From Nocardioides sp. PD653-B2 (GTDB taxonomy: Bacteria > Actinomycetota > Actinomycetes > Propionibacteriales > Nocardioidaceae): DNA of 46,157 nucleotides. This document shows positions 7,690 through 17,300 of this stretch, piece after piece. The position numbers were made by a program, and so were the translations under genes. The DNA lies in NCBI RefSeq assembly GCF_002117935.1, contig NZ_BDJE01000003.1:1-46157 (forward strand). The letters are read 5' to 3'. Position 1 is the stretch's first letter; each line of letters opens with the position of its first letter. Under the pieces are notes generated by a model. That model was given only the letters and a program-made list of their open reading frames with translations, made no database searches and was not told the DNA's origin.

Positions 7690-9759
7690 TCAACGGCCCA
7701 GCACGCGCGGGTCGAACGACCACCACCAGCGCCGCCACCACGGGAGCGAGGCGCGCGCGGCCCGGCGTACGGCCCGGACCTCGTCGGCGGGGGCCGCCGT
7801 CGGCGCCGGCGCGGGGCCGAACGCCGCCCGCTCGGCGCGGACCGCGACGCGGGTGGCCGCGTCGGTGCCGAAGCGCCGGTCGGCCCGGTCGGCGGCGTCG
7901 GGCGCGGTCTCCCAGCGCGGCGGGGTCGACCCGGCCAGCACCAGGGCGTCGTAGACCTCGGCCCACGCGCCGGTCGCGCCGCGGCGCCGATGGCGCAGGC
8001 TGCGGACCTGGCGCGCGCCGCCGAGCAGCAGGAGCGGCAGCACCAGCACCCCGCCGGCCATCACGGCCGGCACCCAGGGGGCGGCCTCGGCGGTCGCGTC
8101 GGAGGGCGGGGTCGCGTCGGCGTCGACCGGCCCGGGTGCGGTGCCGTCGGAGGGGACCGGGGCGGTCGGGGCGGGAGCCGGGTCGACCTCCGGCATCTCC
8201 CCGAGCTCGGGGCGGCCGTCGCTGAACGTGTCGTCGTGGGGCGTGGGGGAGAAGGGCACCCAGCCGAGCCGGTTGAAGTAGACCTCCGGCCAGGCCAGCG
8301 CGTCGCGGCTGCGGATGATCCGGCTGCCGTCGGGCTGCTCGTGACCGGGCCGGAAGCCGACCACCACGCGCGTGGGGAGGCCGGCCTGCCGGGCGAGGAT
8401 CGCGAAGGACGTCGCGAACTGCTCGGACGTGCCGACCTGCCCGCCGGACCCGCGGCCGAGCAGGAAACGCTCGATGCGCCAGAAGGCCGAGCCCGAGATG
8501 GCCCGCGGTGACAGCCGCCGGTCGCCCTGCACCGCAGCCTCGATCGCCAGCGCCTGCTCGTACGGCGTGGTCGCGTCGGGGATGACCTGCTCGGCGTAGC
8601 GCGCCAGCTCGAAGGGCAGGTCGGGCTGGCGGAGGTAGGCCAGCGCCGGCCCGGAGGTGGGCACCGTCGCGTTCACCAGGTCCGCCGGGTCCGGGCGGTC
8701 GACCACGCCGGTGATGTCGTACGACGTGTCGGCGGCCGCGACCGGGTCGTAGAGCGTGCCGGTGCCGGTGTCGACGACCGCGTCGGGCTCGCTCACCCGG
8801 GTCGGGTCGCCCGGTGACGGCAGCCAGTTGCCGCCGAGACCCGCCAGGGTCACGGTCACCGTCGACGTCCGGCGCCGCTCCCCGGTCAGCGGCTCGGGGG
8901 AGGTCGTGCCGAGCGGGGCGTAGCGGGTCGCGGCCCGCCACTGCGCGCCGTCGTAGTCGTCCAGGGTGACCAGGCGCAGCGGCACCGCGTCGCCGGTGAC
9001 CCGCAGCAGCTCCGCGTCGGGGTTGGCCGCCCAGGCGCCGAGCTGGGGCAGCGGGCTCGACGTCTCGACCACGGTCACGGGCGGGTCCACGAGGACCCGC
9101 GGGTCGTAGGGGTCCTGGCTCGGCAGCAGCGCCACGGACGCGAGGGCGCCGACCAGGACGACCAGGGCCGGGGCGGCGATCGCCAGCCGACGCCGCGCCG
9201 GCTCCGGGTGCTCGTCGAGCAGCACCCAGCCGAGGACCGCGAGCACGACGAGCAGCACGGCCAGGATCCCCGCCGGGTCGGCGCCGCCGCTGGTGAGCAG
9301 GGCGGCCGCGACGTACAGCAGCACCCCGGCGGCGACCGGCGCGACGCGGGTGCGGCTCTCGGCGCGGAGCCCGGCGAAGAGCGAGATCAGCCCGGTCAGG
9401 AGGATCGGGGCGGCGAGCAGGTCGGCGCGCACCGGGTAGGGCTGCGGCGAGGTCAGCAGCAGCGGCACGGAGTCGCTCAGGGTGCCGGCCAGCGAGGTCC
9501 CGCTGCGAGCCGACATCAGGTACGCCACGAGCACGAGCAGCAGCGCCAGCACCGACGCGGCCGCCCAGCGCGACACCCCGAGCGAGACGACCGACCGCAG
9601 GAGCAGCATCGGCACCACCCCGGCGACCAGGAGCAGGACGACCGGGAGCCAGTGGTGCCAGGCACCGGCCAGGGCGATGCCGCCGACCGCGACCAGCCCG
9701 GCCGCCCACGCGGTCAGCAGCCAGGGGGAACGGACCGGCGTCCTCGTCGCGGGGCTCAT
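7690..9759 (-). CDS. TgpA-like transglutaminase-fold membrane protein lacking its catalytic triad
   Basis: A 689-aa protein. N-terminal hydrophobic helices (about six in residues 10-235) lead to an extracytoplasmic transglutaminase-like core near 430-540, a Pro/Ala-rich stretch, one more membrane helix (about 595-615) and a cytoplasmic tail. The core aligns with the usual pattern G-x-C-E-Q-F-A ... D-A-H-A-W-P-E-V-Y ... W-V-P-F-D-P-T-P. Here it reads G-T-S-E-Q-F-A, D-A-L-A-W-P-E-V-Y and W-V-P-F-S-P-T-P, so Cys, His and Asp are all replaced. It is therefore probably a pseudo-enzyme used for binding or structure. ATG 9759 overlaps the DUF58 stop (ATGA), giving translational coupling. Last gene of the secretion-type operon. 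Confidence 0.88.
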   Translation of the reverse strand: MSPATRTPVRSPWLLTAWAAGLVAVGGIALAGAWHHWLPVVLLLVAGVVPMLLLRSVVSLGVSRWAAASVLALLLVLVAYLMSARSGTSLAGTLSDSVPLLLTSPQPYPVRADLLAAPILLTGLISLFAGLRAESRTRVAPVAAGVLLYVAAALLTSGGADPAGILAVLLVVLAVLGWVLLDEHPEPARRRLAIAAPALVVLVGALASVALLPSQDPYDPRVLVDPPVTVVETSSPLPQLGAWAANPDAELLRVTGDAVPLRLVTLDDYDGAQWRAATRYAPLGTTSPEPLTGERRRTSTVTVTLAGLGGNWLPSPGDPTRVSEPDAVVDTGTGTLYDPVAAADTSYDITGVVDRPDPADLVNATVPTSGPALAYLRQPDLPFELARYAEQVIPDATTPYEQALAIEAAVQGDRRLSPRAISGSAFWRIERFLLGRGSGGQVGTSEQFATSFAILARQAGLPTRVVVGFRPGHEQPDGSRIIRSRDALAWPEVYFNRLGWVPFSPTPHDDTFSDGRPELGEMPEVDPAPAPTAPVPSDGTAPGPVDADATPPSDATAEAAPWVPAVMAGGVLVLPLLLLGGARQVRSLRHRRRGATGAWAEVYDALVLAGSTPPRWETAPDAADRADRRFGTDAATRVAVRAERAAFGPAPAPTAAPADEVRAVRRAARASLPWWRRWWWSFDPRVLGR

Positions 9760-10937
9760 CGGGCGGCGGCCTCGTCCCAGGCGGCGGCCAGCGACAGGGA
9801 GCTCGCGCCGCGCAGGAGGGTGACGCCGGCGTGCTGCTCGGCGCTCACCAGCGGCATCGGGTCGACGACCGCGACCACGCGGGTCACGCTCCCGCCGAGG
9901 AGGAGGCCGAGCTCGTGCCGGTCCGCGGAGGCGCCGGTGACCACGACGGTGACGTCGAGGCCCGGCACGGCGTCGCGGGTCACGGTCGACTGGACGGTCT
10001 GGCCGATCTCGGCGAGCAGCCACTCGAGGTCGCGGGCCTCGCGCTGCGGGTGGCGGGTGGGTGAGCCGGGCACCACGACACGGTGCCGCCCGCTCAGGGA
10101 GGAGAAACGGAGCGGATTGCCACGGTCGACGGCCGCGCGGCACAGCGCCGCGACCAGCTCGACCGCCTCCTCGAAGAGCTCGCCCGGACTGGTCGACCCG
10201 TCGTAGCTCGGCACGCGGTCGTCGAGCAGCACGCACACGTGCGGCTCGGCGGGGTCGGCGTCCTCGCGGACCATCAGCGTGCCGGAGCGGGCGCTGGTCG
10301 CCCAGTGCAGGCGGCGCAGGTCGTCGCCCATGGCGTACTCGTGCAGACCGACCAGGTCGGTGCCGCCGTACTCCACGCTGGTGTCGGTGCCGGCGGGGGC
10401 CCGGCGGTGCCCGGGCATCATCGTGCCGAGCGGGATCCGGCGGGGGAGCACCCGCACCTCCTCGACCCGGCCGGTCGCCGTGGAGGTGGCGGCCATGCCG
10501 GCGAGCCCGTAGCGACGCAGGTGCACCGGCCCGACCGGCAGGAGGCCGCGGCGCGGGGTGGGGATGGGATAGCTGACCGACACGGTGGTCGCGCCGGCTG
10601 TGTCGGGGAGCTGGACCGGTACGAGCCTGCCGTCGACCTCGTCCATCGCGTCGAAGCGGACCAGGCCGCGGCGGCGCCGGCCGGTGACCCGGAGGGTGCC
10701 GGTGCAGGGCTCGTGTCGGACGACGACGCTCGGCTGCACCTCGCGGTGGACCTCGACGTCGGCGGTCGCGAGGACCGAGACGACCTCGGCGAGCACGACG
10801 ACCAGGAGCACCGCACCGAGGCCGGCGGTGAGCGGGTAGCGCCAGCCGATCCCCGCGACGAGCAGCAGCAGCCCCAGCAGCGCGGTCATCCGGCCGCGCG
10901 CGGTCGCGACCGACCAGGCGGCGGCGGGGGAGGCCAT
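9756..10937 (-). CDS. DUF58 domain protein
   Basis: A 393-aa protein. Two hydrophobic N-terminal segments (about 18-29 and 34-56) anchor it; the rest carries the DUF58 signature H-E-Y-A-x-G-D-D-L-R-R-L-H-W-x-x-S-A-R at about 200-218, typical of these vWA-like partners of MoxR ATPases. Such MoxR-DUF58-transglutaminase trios are widespread, usually envelope-linked, and poorly understood. The start ATG 10937 is preceded by TAGGAG (7-nt spacing), and that Shine-Dalgarno sequence overlaps the MoxR stop codon. Its own stop overlaps the next gene's start. Position between a secretion ATPase and an inactive transglutaminase suggests a scaffold or assembly role, which is inferred only. Confidence 0.87.
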   Translation of the reverse strand: MASPAAAWSVATARGRMTALLGLLLLVAGIGWRYPLTAGLGAVLLVVVLAEVVSVLATADVEVHREVQPSVVVRHEPCTGTLRVTGRRRRGLVRFDAMDEVDGRLVPVQLPDTAGATTVSVSYPIPTPRRGLLPVGPVHLRRYGLAGMAATSTATGRVEEVRVLPRRIPLGTMMPGHRRAPAGTDTSVEYGGTDLVGLHEYAMGDDLRRLHWATSARSGTLMVREDADPAEPHVCVLLDDRVPSYDGSTSPGELFEEAVELVAALCRAAVDRGNPLRFSSLSGRHRVVVPGSPTRHPQREARDLEWLLAEIGQTVQSTVTRDAVPGLDVTVVVTGASADRHELGLLLGGSVTRVVAVVDPMPLVSAEQHAGVTLLRGASSLSLAAAWDEAAAR

Positions 10938-10947
10938 CGGCGGGCTC

Positions 10948-11937
10948 CTAGTCCTGGTCGGGCTGCGGTGGCGGCACCGTCTCGAGCGCCTCCTGGACGA
11001 TCGACCCGGCGGTGTGGCCGGCCAGGACGGCGTCGCGGGTCAGCACGGTGCGGTGCGCGAGCACCGACTCGGCGAGCCGCTGCACGTCGCTGGGTACGAC
11101 GTAGTTGCGGCCCTGCGCGGCGGCGTACACCTGCAGGCAGCGGACCAGCGACCGCAGGCCCCGGGTGCTGGCGCCGATCCGGACCCGCGGGTCGGTGCGG
11201 ACGGCGAGGCCGATGTCGCGGACGTAGCGCAGCAGGAGGTCGGCGACGTGCAGGCCGGAGAGCCGCTCGGCCAGCGCGGCGACCTCGTCGGGGGTGGTGA
11301 CGACCGGGACGTCGGCGACCCGGCCCGCGGTCGAGCCGGGCCGGAGCACGTCGATCTCGTGCTCGGCGTCGGGGTAGCCCAAGGAGGTGCGGACCAGGAA
11401 CCGGTCGAGCTGGGCCTCGGGCAGCCGGTAGGTGCCGTCGAGGTCGATGGGGTTCTGGGTGGCGATCACCACGAACGGGTCGGGCACCGGGTGCGCCGCG
11501 CCGTCGACGGTGACGGTGCGCTCCTCCATCACCTCGAGGAGCGCGGACTGGGTCTTGGCCGAGGCCCGGTTGATCTCGTCGGCCAGCACGACATTGGCGA
11601 AGACCGGCCCGGGGCGGAACCGGATCTGGCCGTCCCGCGGGTCGAACACGGTGGTGCCGGTGACGTCGCTCGGCAGCAGGTCGGGGGTGAACTGGACGCG
11701 GCGCACCTGCCCGCCGAGCGCTCGTGCGACGGACCGGGCGAGGGTGGTCTTGCCGGTGCCGGGGATGTCCTCGAGCAGCACGTGGCCGCCCGCGAACGTC
11801 GCGACCAGGACCAGGTCGATGACGCCGCGCTTGCCGTGGATCGAGGACTCGACCGCGTCGCCGAGCCGTTGGTGGAGGCGCCGGAACTCGGCGATGTCGT
11901 CCTCGGTGGGACTGAACGGTGCGACGACTGCGGTCAC
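10948..11937 (-). CDS. MoxR-family AAA+ ATPase
   Basis: A 329-aa cytoplasmic AAA+ chaperone. Walker A is IPGTGKTT (Lys63). Walker B is NVVLADEINRA, followed by the MoxR-typical AKTQSALLEVMEERTVTVDG and the sensor-1 stretch VIATQNPIDLDGTYRLPEAQLDRF; the C-terminal lid domain is complete. The GTG start at 11937 has AGGAG 6 nt upstream. MoxR proteins use ATP to remodel or activate partner complexes, generally with vWA/DUF58 proteins, and the DUF58 gene follows with 10 nt between. It lies 34 nt after the propeller/FN3 gene, so it belongs to the same transcript as the secretion ATPase. Confidence 0.94.
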   Translation of the reverse strand: MTAVVAPFSPTEDDIAEFRRLHQRLGDAVESSIHGKRGVIDLVLVATFAGGHVLLEDIPGTGKTTLARSVARALGGQVRRVQFTPDLLPSDVTGTTVFDPRDGQIRFRPGPVFANVVLADEINRASAKTQSALLEVMEERTVTVDGAAHPVPDPFVVIATQNPIDLDGTYRLPEAQLDRFLVRTSLGYPDAEHEIDVLRPGSTAGRVADVPVVTTPDEVAALAERLSGLHVADLLLRYVRDIGLAVRTDPRVRIGASTRGLRSLVRCLQVYAAAQGRNYVVPSDVQRLAESVLAHRTVLTRDAVLAGHTAGSIVQEALETVPPPQPDQD

Positions 11938-11971
11938 GGGAGTCTCCTGGGTCTGGACTGGTTCGGGGGAG

Positions 11972-14305
11972 TCACGAGCAGCGGTCGCAGAGCACTCGTT
12001 GCTCCGTCTCCCACTCGTACGTCGCGCTCGTGACGGTCGCGACGCCGTTGCTGGCGGTGAACAGGATCGAGTGGTCGAACCTGCCGTCGTCGGGAGCCCG
12101 AGCGGGGCCGTTGTCGATCGCGACGCTGATCCTCTTGCTGCTGCAGGGGTACTCGGTCGTGACGTCCCCGGTGCGGTTGCCGCTGTGCGTCCACGTGCAC
12201 GTGCCCTGGAACTGCACCCAGTCGGGCGGCGGGGCCAGGGTCAGCGTGGTGGTGCCGAGGCCGGCGCTGGAGAAGCCGGTCCAGGTCGTGTCGTCGTCGC
12301 GGACCAGCTGCTTGCCGGCGGCCGGCAGCACCGGCGGCACCGGGCCGTCGTACGACAGCGTCGCGTTGGCCGGAGGCCCGTCTCCCTTGGCGTTGGTGGC
12401 GGTGATCCGCACGGTGACCGGGCTCGGGTTGCAGTAGGTCGACTGGCAGTACGTCGTGAACGTCGCGCTGGTGGTCGTGAACGTTTGGGTCTGGGTGCCG
12501 TAGGCATCGGACATCACGACGGTGTAGCTGACGACCGGGGAGCCGTTGTCGGTCGCGGGGCTCCAGCTGACGTTGACCGCGGCCGAGGTGTCGTCGGGGT
12601 TGCCGCTCACGTGGCCGACGACGTCGGTGACCGCCGAGGGCCGCCCGGACGTGTTGACCGCGTTGGAGGGTGCGGACGTCTCGTAGGGGTCGCCCTCGCG
12701 GATGGCGGTGACGGTGAAGCGGTGGGGGCCGGGGGCGACGGAGACGGTCGTCTGCCGCTCCTCGCCGGAGACCGTCACCAGGACCGGGCCGTCCTCCTCC
12801 TGCACGGTGAACGAGTCGGCCGGGTCGCCCGCATGGGTCCAGGTCACCTGGACGCTGCCGGAGGGGAGCTCGGCGGCGGTCACGGTGCGGGGTGCCTGGA
12901 GCGGGTGCGGGGCGTTGGGGTTGCCCGTCGTGCTCGGGTTGCGGGTCTCGTGCGGGCCCGGGGACTCCGGCTCGCCGGTCGGCCCCGTGGAGGGCGAGGT
13001 GTCGGGCTGCTCCGTCGGTGGTCCGCTGGGCGGTGTGGTCGCCACGTTCGTGGGCGGGACCGCGGGTCCGGACGTGACCGTGGCGGTGATGGGCTGGATG
13101 GCCGGCGGGGAGACCAGGGAGTGCGCGCCGCCGGACGACGGCTGCAGCGACTCGTCGTACCGGACGATGGTCGACACGGTGCCGTCGGAGTGGACGACCG
13201 CGCCCTTGGTCGCGCCGGGCACGTTGATCAGCAGGTTGCCGTCGTCGAGGACCAGGTCGGGGTCGCCGTCGTCGGCCGCGACCTCGATGTCGGCGCCGGC
13301 GCGGCGGCCGTCGGGGGTGAGCCGGACGACCCGTCCGGCCCCGGTGCACGGCACGTAGACGAGCCCCTCGAAGACCTCGGGGCGGCCGGGCTTCTCGCAG
13401 CCGATCGCGCTCATCTCGACCTCGCGGACCTGACCGTCGCCGACGATCGCGACGGTGCCGGTGTCGGGCGACGACGCGGGCACCAGATCGCCGGGCGAGG
13501 AGGTGGGCACGGCGAGCTCGCCGGAGATGCGGGCGGCGTCGGCCACCACGTCGTGACCGGTGCCGACCTGGACGACGATGCCCTCGTCGGGGCCGAAGAC
13601 GGTGACGCCGCGCTCGTGCCCGACGACCACGGAGCGCGCGCCGCTGTGGTCGATCTGGCGGTCGTCCTCGACCACGAACTGCTGGCTCGAGGACGACCAG
13701 CGCAGCTCGGTGAGGAGGCCCTGGGGGTCGATCGCCCAGAGGTGGCCCCGGCCGTCGATGGCGGCGTCGGCGATGCCCTCGGGCGAGCTCCACATCTCAC
13801 CGATCGCCTCGGTCGTGACCGGGTCGACGTCGGCGATCGTGCCGCGCTCGCGGTCGAGGAGGAACACCGTGTCGCCGTGGTGGAGCACGTCGGTGGCGCC
13901 GCCGGGCGTGATGCGCTGCTGGCCGGACGCCAGGATGCTGGTGAGGTCGAAGGACGTCAGCGTGCCGGTCGTGCGGTTGGTGACGATCAGGCGGCCGTCG
14001 TACTGCGCCACGTCGAGCTGGTCGCCGTCGGCGCCGACGGGGAGGCGGGCCTCCGGCCGGCCGGTCGCGGGGTTGACCTCGATGACCTCGCCGGTCGGGT
14101 CGTCGGTGAACCAGGTGAGCCCGTCGGCGATGTCGACGGCGGTGCGGGTGACCCCGTTGCCGAAGAGGACGCCGGCCACCAGCGAGGCGGCGACCACCAC
14201 GACCGAGAGCTCGGCGGCGCCACGCGCGCTGCGCTGGTGCTTGCCGGGTGCCAGGGCACGCAGTCGAGCCGCGATGCCGTGTGTGGCACGGGTGAGCCCG
14301 TTCAT
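11972..14305 (-). CDS. Membrane-anchored beta-propeller / fibronectin-III surface protein
   Basis: A 777-aa protein. A basic cytoplasmic N-terminus is followed by one transmembrane segment (about 32-50). Next comes a region (about 55-410) of repeated beta-strand blades of the type D-G-R-L-I-V-T-N-R, resembling an NHL/YVTN propeller. A Pro/Thr/Ser-rich linker (about 420-490), two FN3-like domains (about 495-665) and a C-terminal beta domain end in L-C-D-R-C-S. FN3 marks include W-T-H-A-G-D-P-A-D-S-F-T-V and W-S-P-A-T-D-N-G-S-P-V-V-S-Y. ATG 14305 overlaps the stop of the FtsK-type ATPase (ATGA), so the two are coupled. It occupies the place where EccB/EccE-type membrane partners would be expected; no sequence likeness to those is seen. 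Role unknown. Confidence 0.8.
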   Translation of the reverse strand: MNGLTRATHGIAARLRALAPGKHQRSARGAAELSVVVVAASLVAGVLFGNGVTRTAVDIADGLTWFTDDPTGEVIEVNPATGRPEARLPVGADGDQLDVAQYDGRLIVTNRTTGTLTSFDLTSILASGQQRITPGGATDVLHHGDTVFLLDRERGTIADVDPVTTEAIGEMWSSPEGIADAAIDGRGHLWAIDPQGLLTELRWSSSSQQFVVEDDRQIDHSGARSVVVGHERGVTVFGPDEGIVVQVGTGHDVVADAARISGELAVPTSSPGDLVPASSPDTGTVAIVGDGQVREVEMSAIGCEKPGRPEVFEGLVYVPCTGAGRVVRLTPDGRRAGADIEVAADDGDPDLVLDDGNLLINVPGATKGAVVHSDGTVSTIVRYDESLQPSSGGAHSLVSPPAIQPITATVTSGPAVPPTNVATTPPSGPPTEQPDTSPSTGPTGEPESPGPHETRNPSTTGNPNAPHPLQAPRTVTAAELPSGSVQVTWTHAGDPADSFTVQEEDGPVLVTVSGEERQTTVSVAPGPHRFTVTAIREGDPYETSAPSNAVNTSGRPSAVTDVVGHVSGNPDDTSAAVNVSWSPATDNGSPVVSYTVVMSDAYGTQTQTFTTTSATFTTYCQSTYCNPSPVTVRITATNAKGDGPPANATLSYDGPVPPVLPAAGKQLVRDDDTTWTGFSSAGLGTTTLTLAPPPDWVQFQGTCTWTHSGNRTGDVTTEYPCSSKRISVAIDNGPARAPDDGRFDHSILFTASNGVATVTSATYEWETEQRVLCDRCS

Positions 14306-17300
14306 TCCGCCTCCCGAGTCAGCGGTGTGGTGCCTGGTTCATGTCCTGGATGAGTGAGGAGCTGAGCGACCCACGTCGACCCGGCCTCGCACCACAGGCC
14401 CCGACCGGGGCCCGAGAGCGGCTCCGTGGTCTTGCTCGGCACCGTCACTCCGAGGACATCGCCATCGTTCCACTCCGGCTGGAGCACGAAACCTCGGCGA
14501 CCCTGGCGTGCGACGCTCACGAGACCCTCGGGTCCGCCGCGCTGCTTGGCCTGTGTCATCTCTGCGGTGACGACCGCTCCGAGCCGGCTGCCCGGGTCGA
14601 CCATCGCCTTCACCAACGAGGCAGTGGCGGTCCGGGTCACGTCGTCGGACACCGCGCGGGTGTCCCACTGGTGGGCGTCGTCGACGAGGAGGAGCGCCCA
14701 GTCCGCGGGGTCGCGCTCACCGGTGAGCCAGGCGCCGACCTCGGCCGCCGCGGTGACCGGGTCGGTCGACCGGATGACCACCGGCGGGTGCTCGCCGCGG
14801 CCCACCAGCGCCTCGATGCCGTCCAGGGCGCTGGTCCGCCCGGAGCGGGACCGGCCGGCGATGATGACGGGGGCGCCGAGCAGGTCGACCTCGACCACGG
14901 CGACGGCGTCCGCGTCCACGGCCAGCGGCACCCGGCTGCCGGTCGGCGCGGGCAGCGAGCCGTGGTCGAGACGGGCCGGCATGGGCGGCACCGGCGCGGC
15001 ACCACGGCCGGCCACCCGCGGGGCGAGCAGGTCGCCGATCGCCCGGACCCGCTCGGTCTGCACCGGGGTGCCGGCCCCGCCGGTGGTGGCGATCTGCACG
15101 GAGGACCGGTTGAGCATGCCCGCACCGGGGGCGCTGTCGCCGTCGACCACGTTGGCCGGGACGCCGAGCATCAGGTAGTCGTCGGTCGTCGTCATCCGCA
15201 GCACGAGGCGGCGCCCGAAGGTCGCCGCCAGCGCGGTCGGCACGCCGGTGCGGCCGGGGGCGGTCGCGACCACGTGGATGCCGACGCGGCGGCCGTTCTG
15301 GAGCACGTTCTGGATGTGCTCGAGGTGCTTGCGAGCCACGCCGCCCGCCGACTCGAGGCCGTCGACCAGTGCGGGGAGGTTGTCGATGACGACGTAGACC
15401 CGCGGCAGCACGGTGCCCATCCGGGCCAGGTCGTCGAGGTCCGAGCAGCCGTGGGCGGCGAGCGCCGAGGTGCGGTCGGCGACGGTGCGCCGCAGCAGCC
15501 GCAGCAGGCGCAGCACCCGGCCCTGGTGGCTCTCCGGGACGACCGCCTCGACCGTCGGGAGTCCCGCGATCGCGGAGAGGCCGCCGCCGGCGTAGTCGAT
15601 GCCGTAGACGTACGGCGCGACGCCGTGGGCGCCGAACGCGTCACCGAGCGAGGCCGCGAGGACCGTCGTGCGCAGCAGCTCGGTCTTGCCGGAGCCGGAC
15701 GCGCCGTACACCAGCACGTGGCCGACGGACGCGAAGTCGACGAGGAGCTGCGGCTGCTGCTGGGCGGCCGGCTCGTCGATGCGACCGAGGACGACGCGGC
15801 CGGACGGGCGGTCGACGGACTCGGCCATCAGCCGGTCCGGCTCGAGCAGCAGCTCGGCGGGCAGCGGCGGCAGCCAGGGCCGCTTCGGGGGCGCGGCCTC
15901 GGTGCGGGCGAACGCCGTGCGGATGGTGGTGACGCAGCGGACCAGGTCGGTGCGCGGGTCGAGCCGGACCTCCTCGCCGAGGCCGCTCTCGAGGGATCCG
16001 GACGCGGAGAAAGGCTGCACGCGGACCGGGTTCTCGCCCGCGTCGACCGGCTGGCGGGCACCGGTCCAGGCCGACTGGACGAGCTCGGCGGTGCCGTGCC
16101 CGGTGCGCCGGATCCAGGCCCGGCCCGGCGTGCGGCGCGAGATCCGCGCGGCTTCGGGGGAGTCGATGACGTCGCGGGAGTCGTCCGCCGACGAGACGCG
16201 CAGCGCGATGCGCAGGTCGGTGTTGGCGCGGATCGGGCCGGTCACGACGCCGGCCGGGCGCTGGGTCGCGAGCAGCACGTGCATGCCGAGGGACCGGCCG
16301 CGCTGCGCGAGGTTGACGATGCCGTCGACGAACTCCGGCACCTCCTGGGTGAGCGCCGCGAACTCGTCGACGCAGATCAGCACGCTGGGGACGGCGGCCT
16401 CCGGGTGCTCGCGCTCGAGCTGCACCAGGTCCTTCACGCCGTACTGGCCCAGGAGGTGCTCGCGGGCGGTGATCTCGGCGCCCAGTGAGGTGAGCGCCCG
16501 CTGCACCAGCGCGGGCGTCAGGTCGGTGATGTAGCCGACGGTGTGCGGCAGGTCGGCGCACTCGCGGAACGCCGCGCCGCCCTTGTAGTCGACGAGCAGG
16601 AAGTTCATCCGGCTCGGCGGGTTGTTGAGGGCCAGCGAGCAGATCAGCGACTGGAGCAGCTCGCTCTTGCCGGAGCCGGTGGTGCCGGCGACCAGGCCGT
16701 GCGGGCCGTCCTCGCGCAGGTCGATGGTCACGGTGCCGTCGATGCCGGAGCCGATCTGGGCGCGCAGCCCGGACGACTGGCTCCAGCGACGTAGCACCGC
16801 GACGATGTCGTCGAGGTCCTCGAAGTCGCTGCTCACCTCGGGCAGCCGCACCACCGACGGGATCGCGGTCGACGCGGGCAGCACGGCGGCCTCGTCGACG
16901 TAGCCGGTCATCGAGCGGGCGCTGCGCCAGGCGTGGTCGAGGGTGACGCCGTCGGCGGTGTCGATCCGGCTGATGCCGCCGCGGTCGCGGACACCGACCT
17001 CGCCGGTGGCGAGGTCGATCCGCAGCCCGGTGGCCGCCGGGACCTCGTCGGGGTTCGACCCCAGCCAGACCAGGTGGAGGTTGCGCTCCGGGGCGGCCGC
17101 GGCGACGGCCTCGACGGTACGGCGCGCGATGCCGGCGAGCTCGTCGACGAAGCAGATGGTGTGGCCGCTGTTGCCGTCCTCGGCGACCAGGTGGTCGAGC
17201 AGCGAGGTGGCGTCCCGGGAGCCGATCGCGACCGGGGGCTGGCCGCCGACGCGGGTGGTGGCGTGGGGGAGCCAGCGCAGCCAGGCCTCGTGGCTCTTGC

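Noticed and set aside
11432..14353. A 973-codon plus-strand frame opposite the propeller/FN3 and MoxR genes
   Set aside because: Composition is Val/Gly/Ala/Asp/Arg-rich without domain motifs, as expected for an antisense shadow in GC-rich DNA; the minus-strand proteins have clear domains.
14341..16488. Long plus-strand frames opposite the secretion ATPase
   Set aside because: Antisense shadows of an unambiguous FtsK/SpoIIIE gene.
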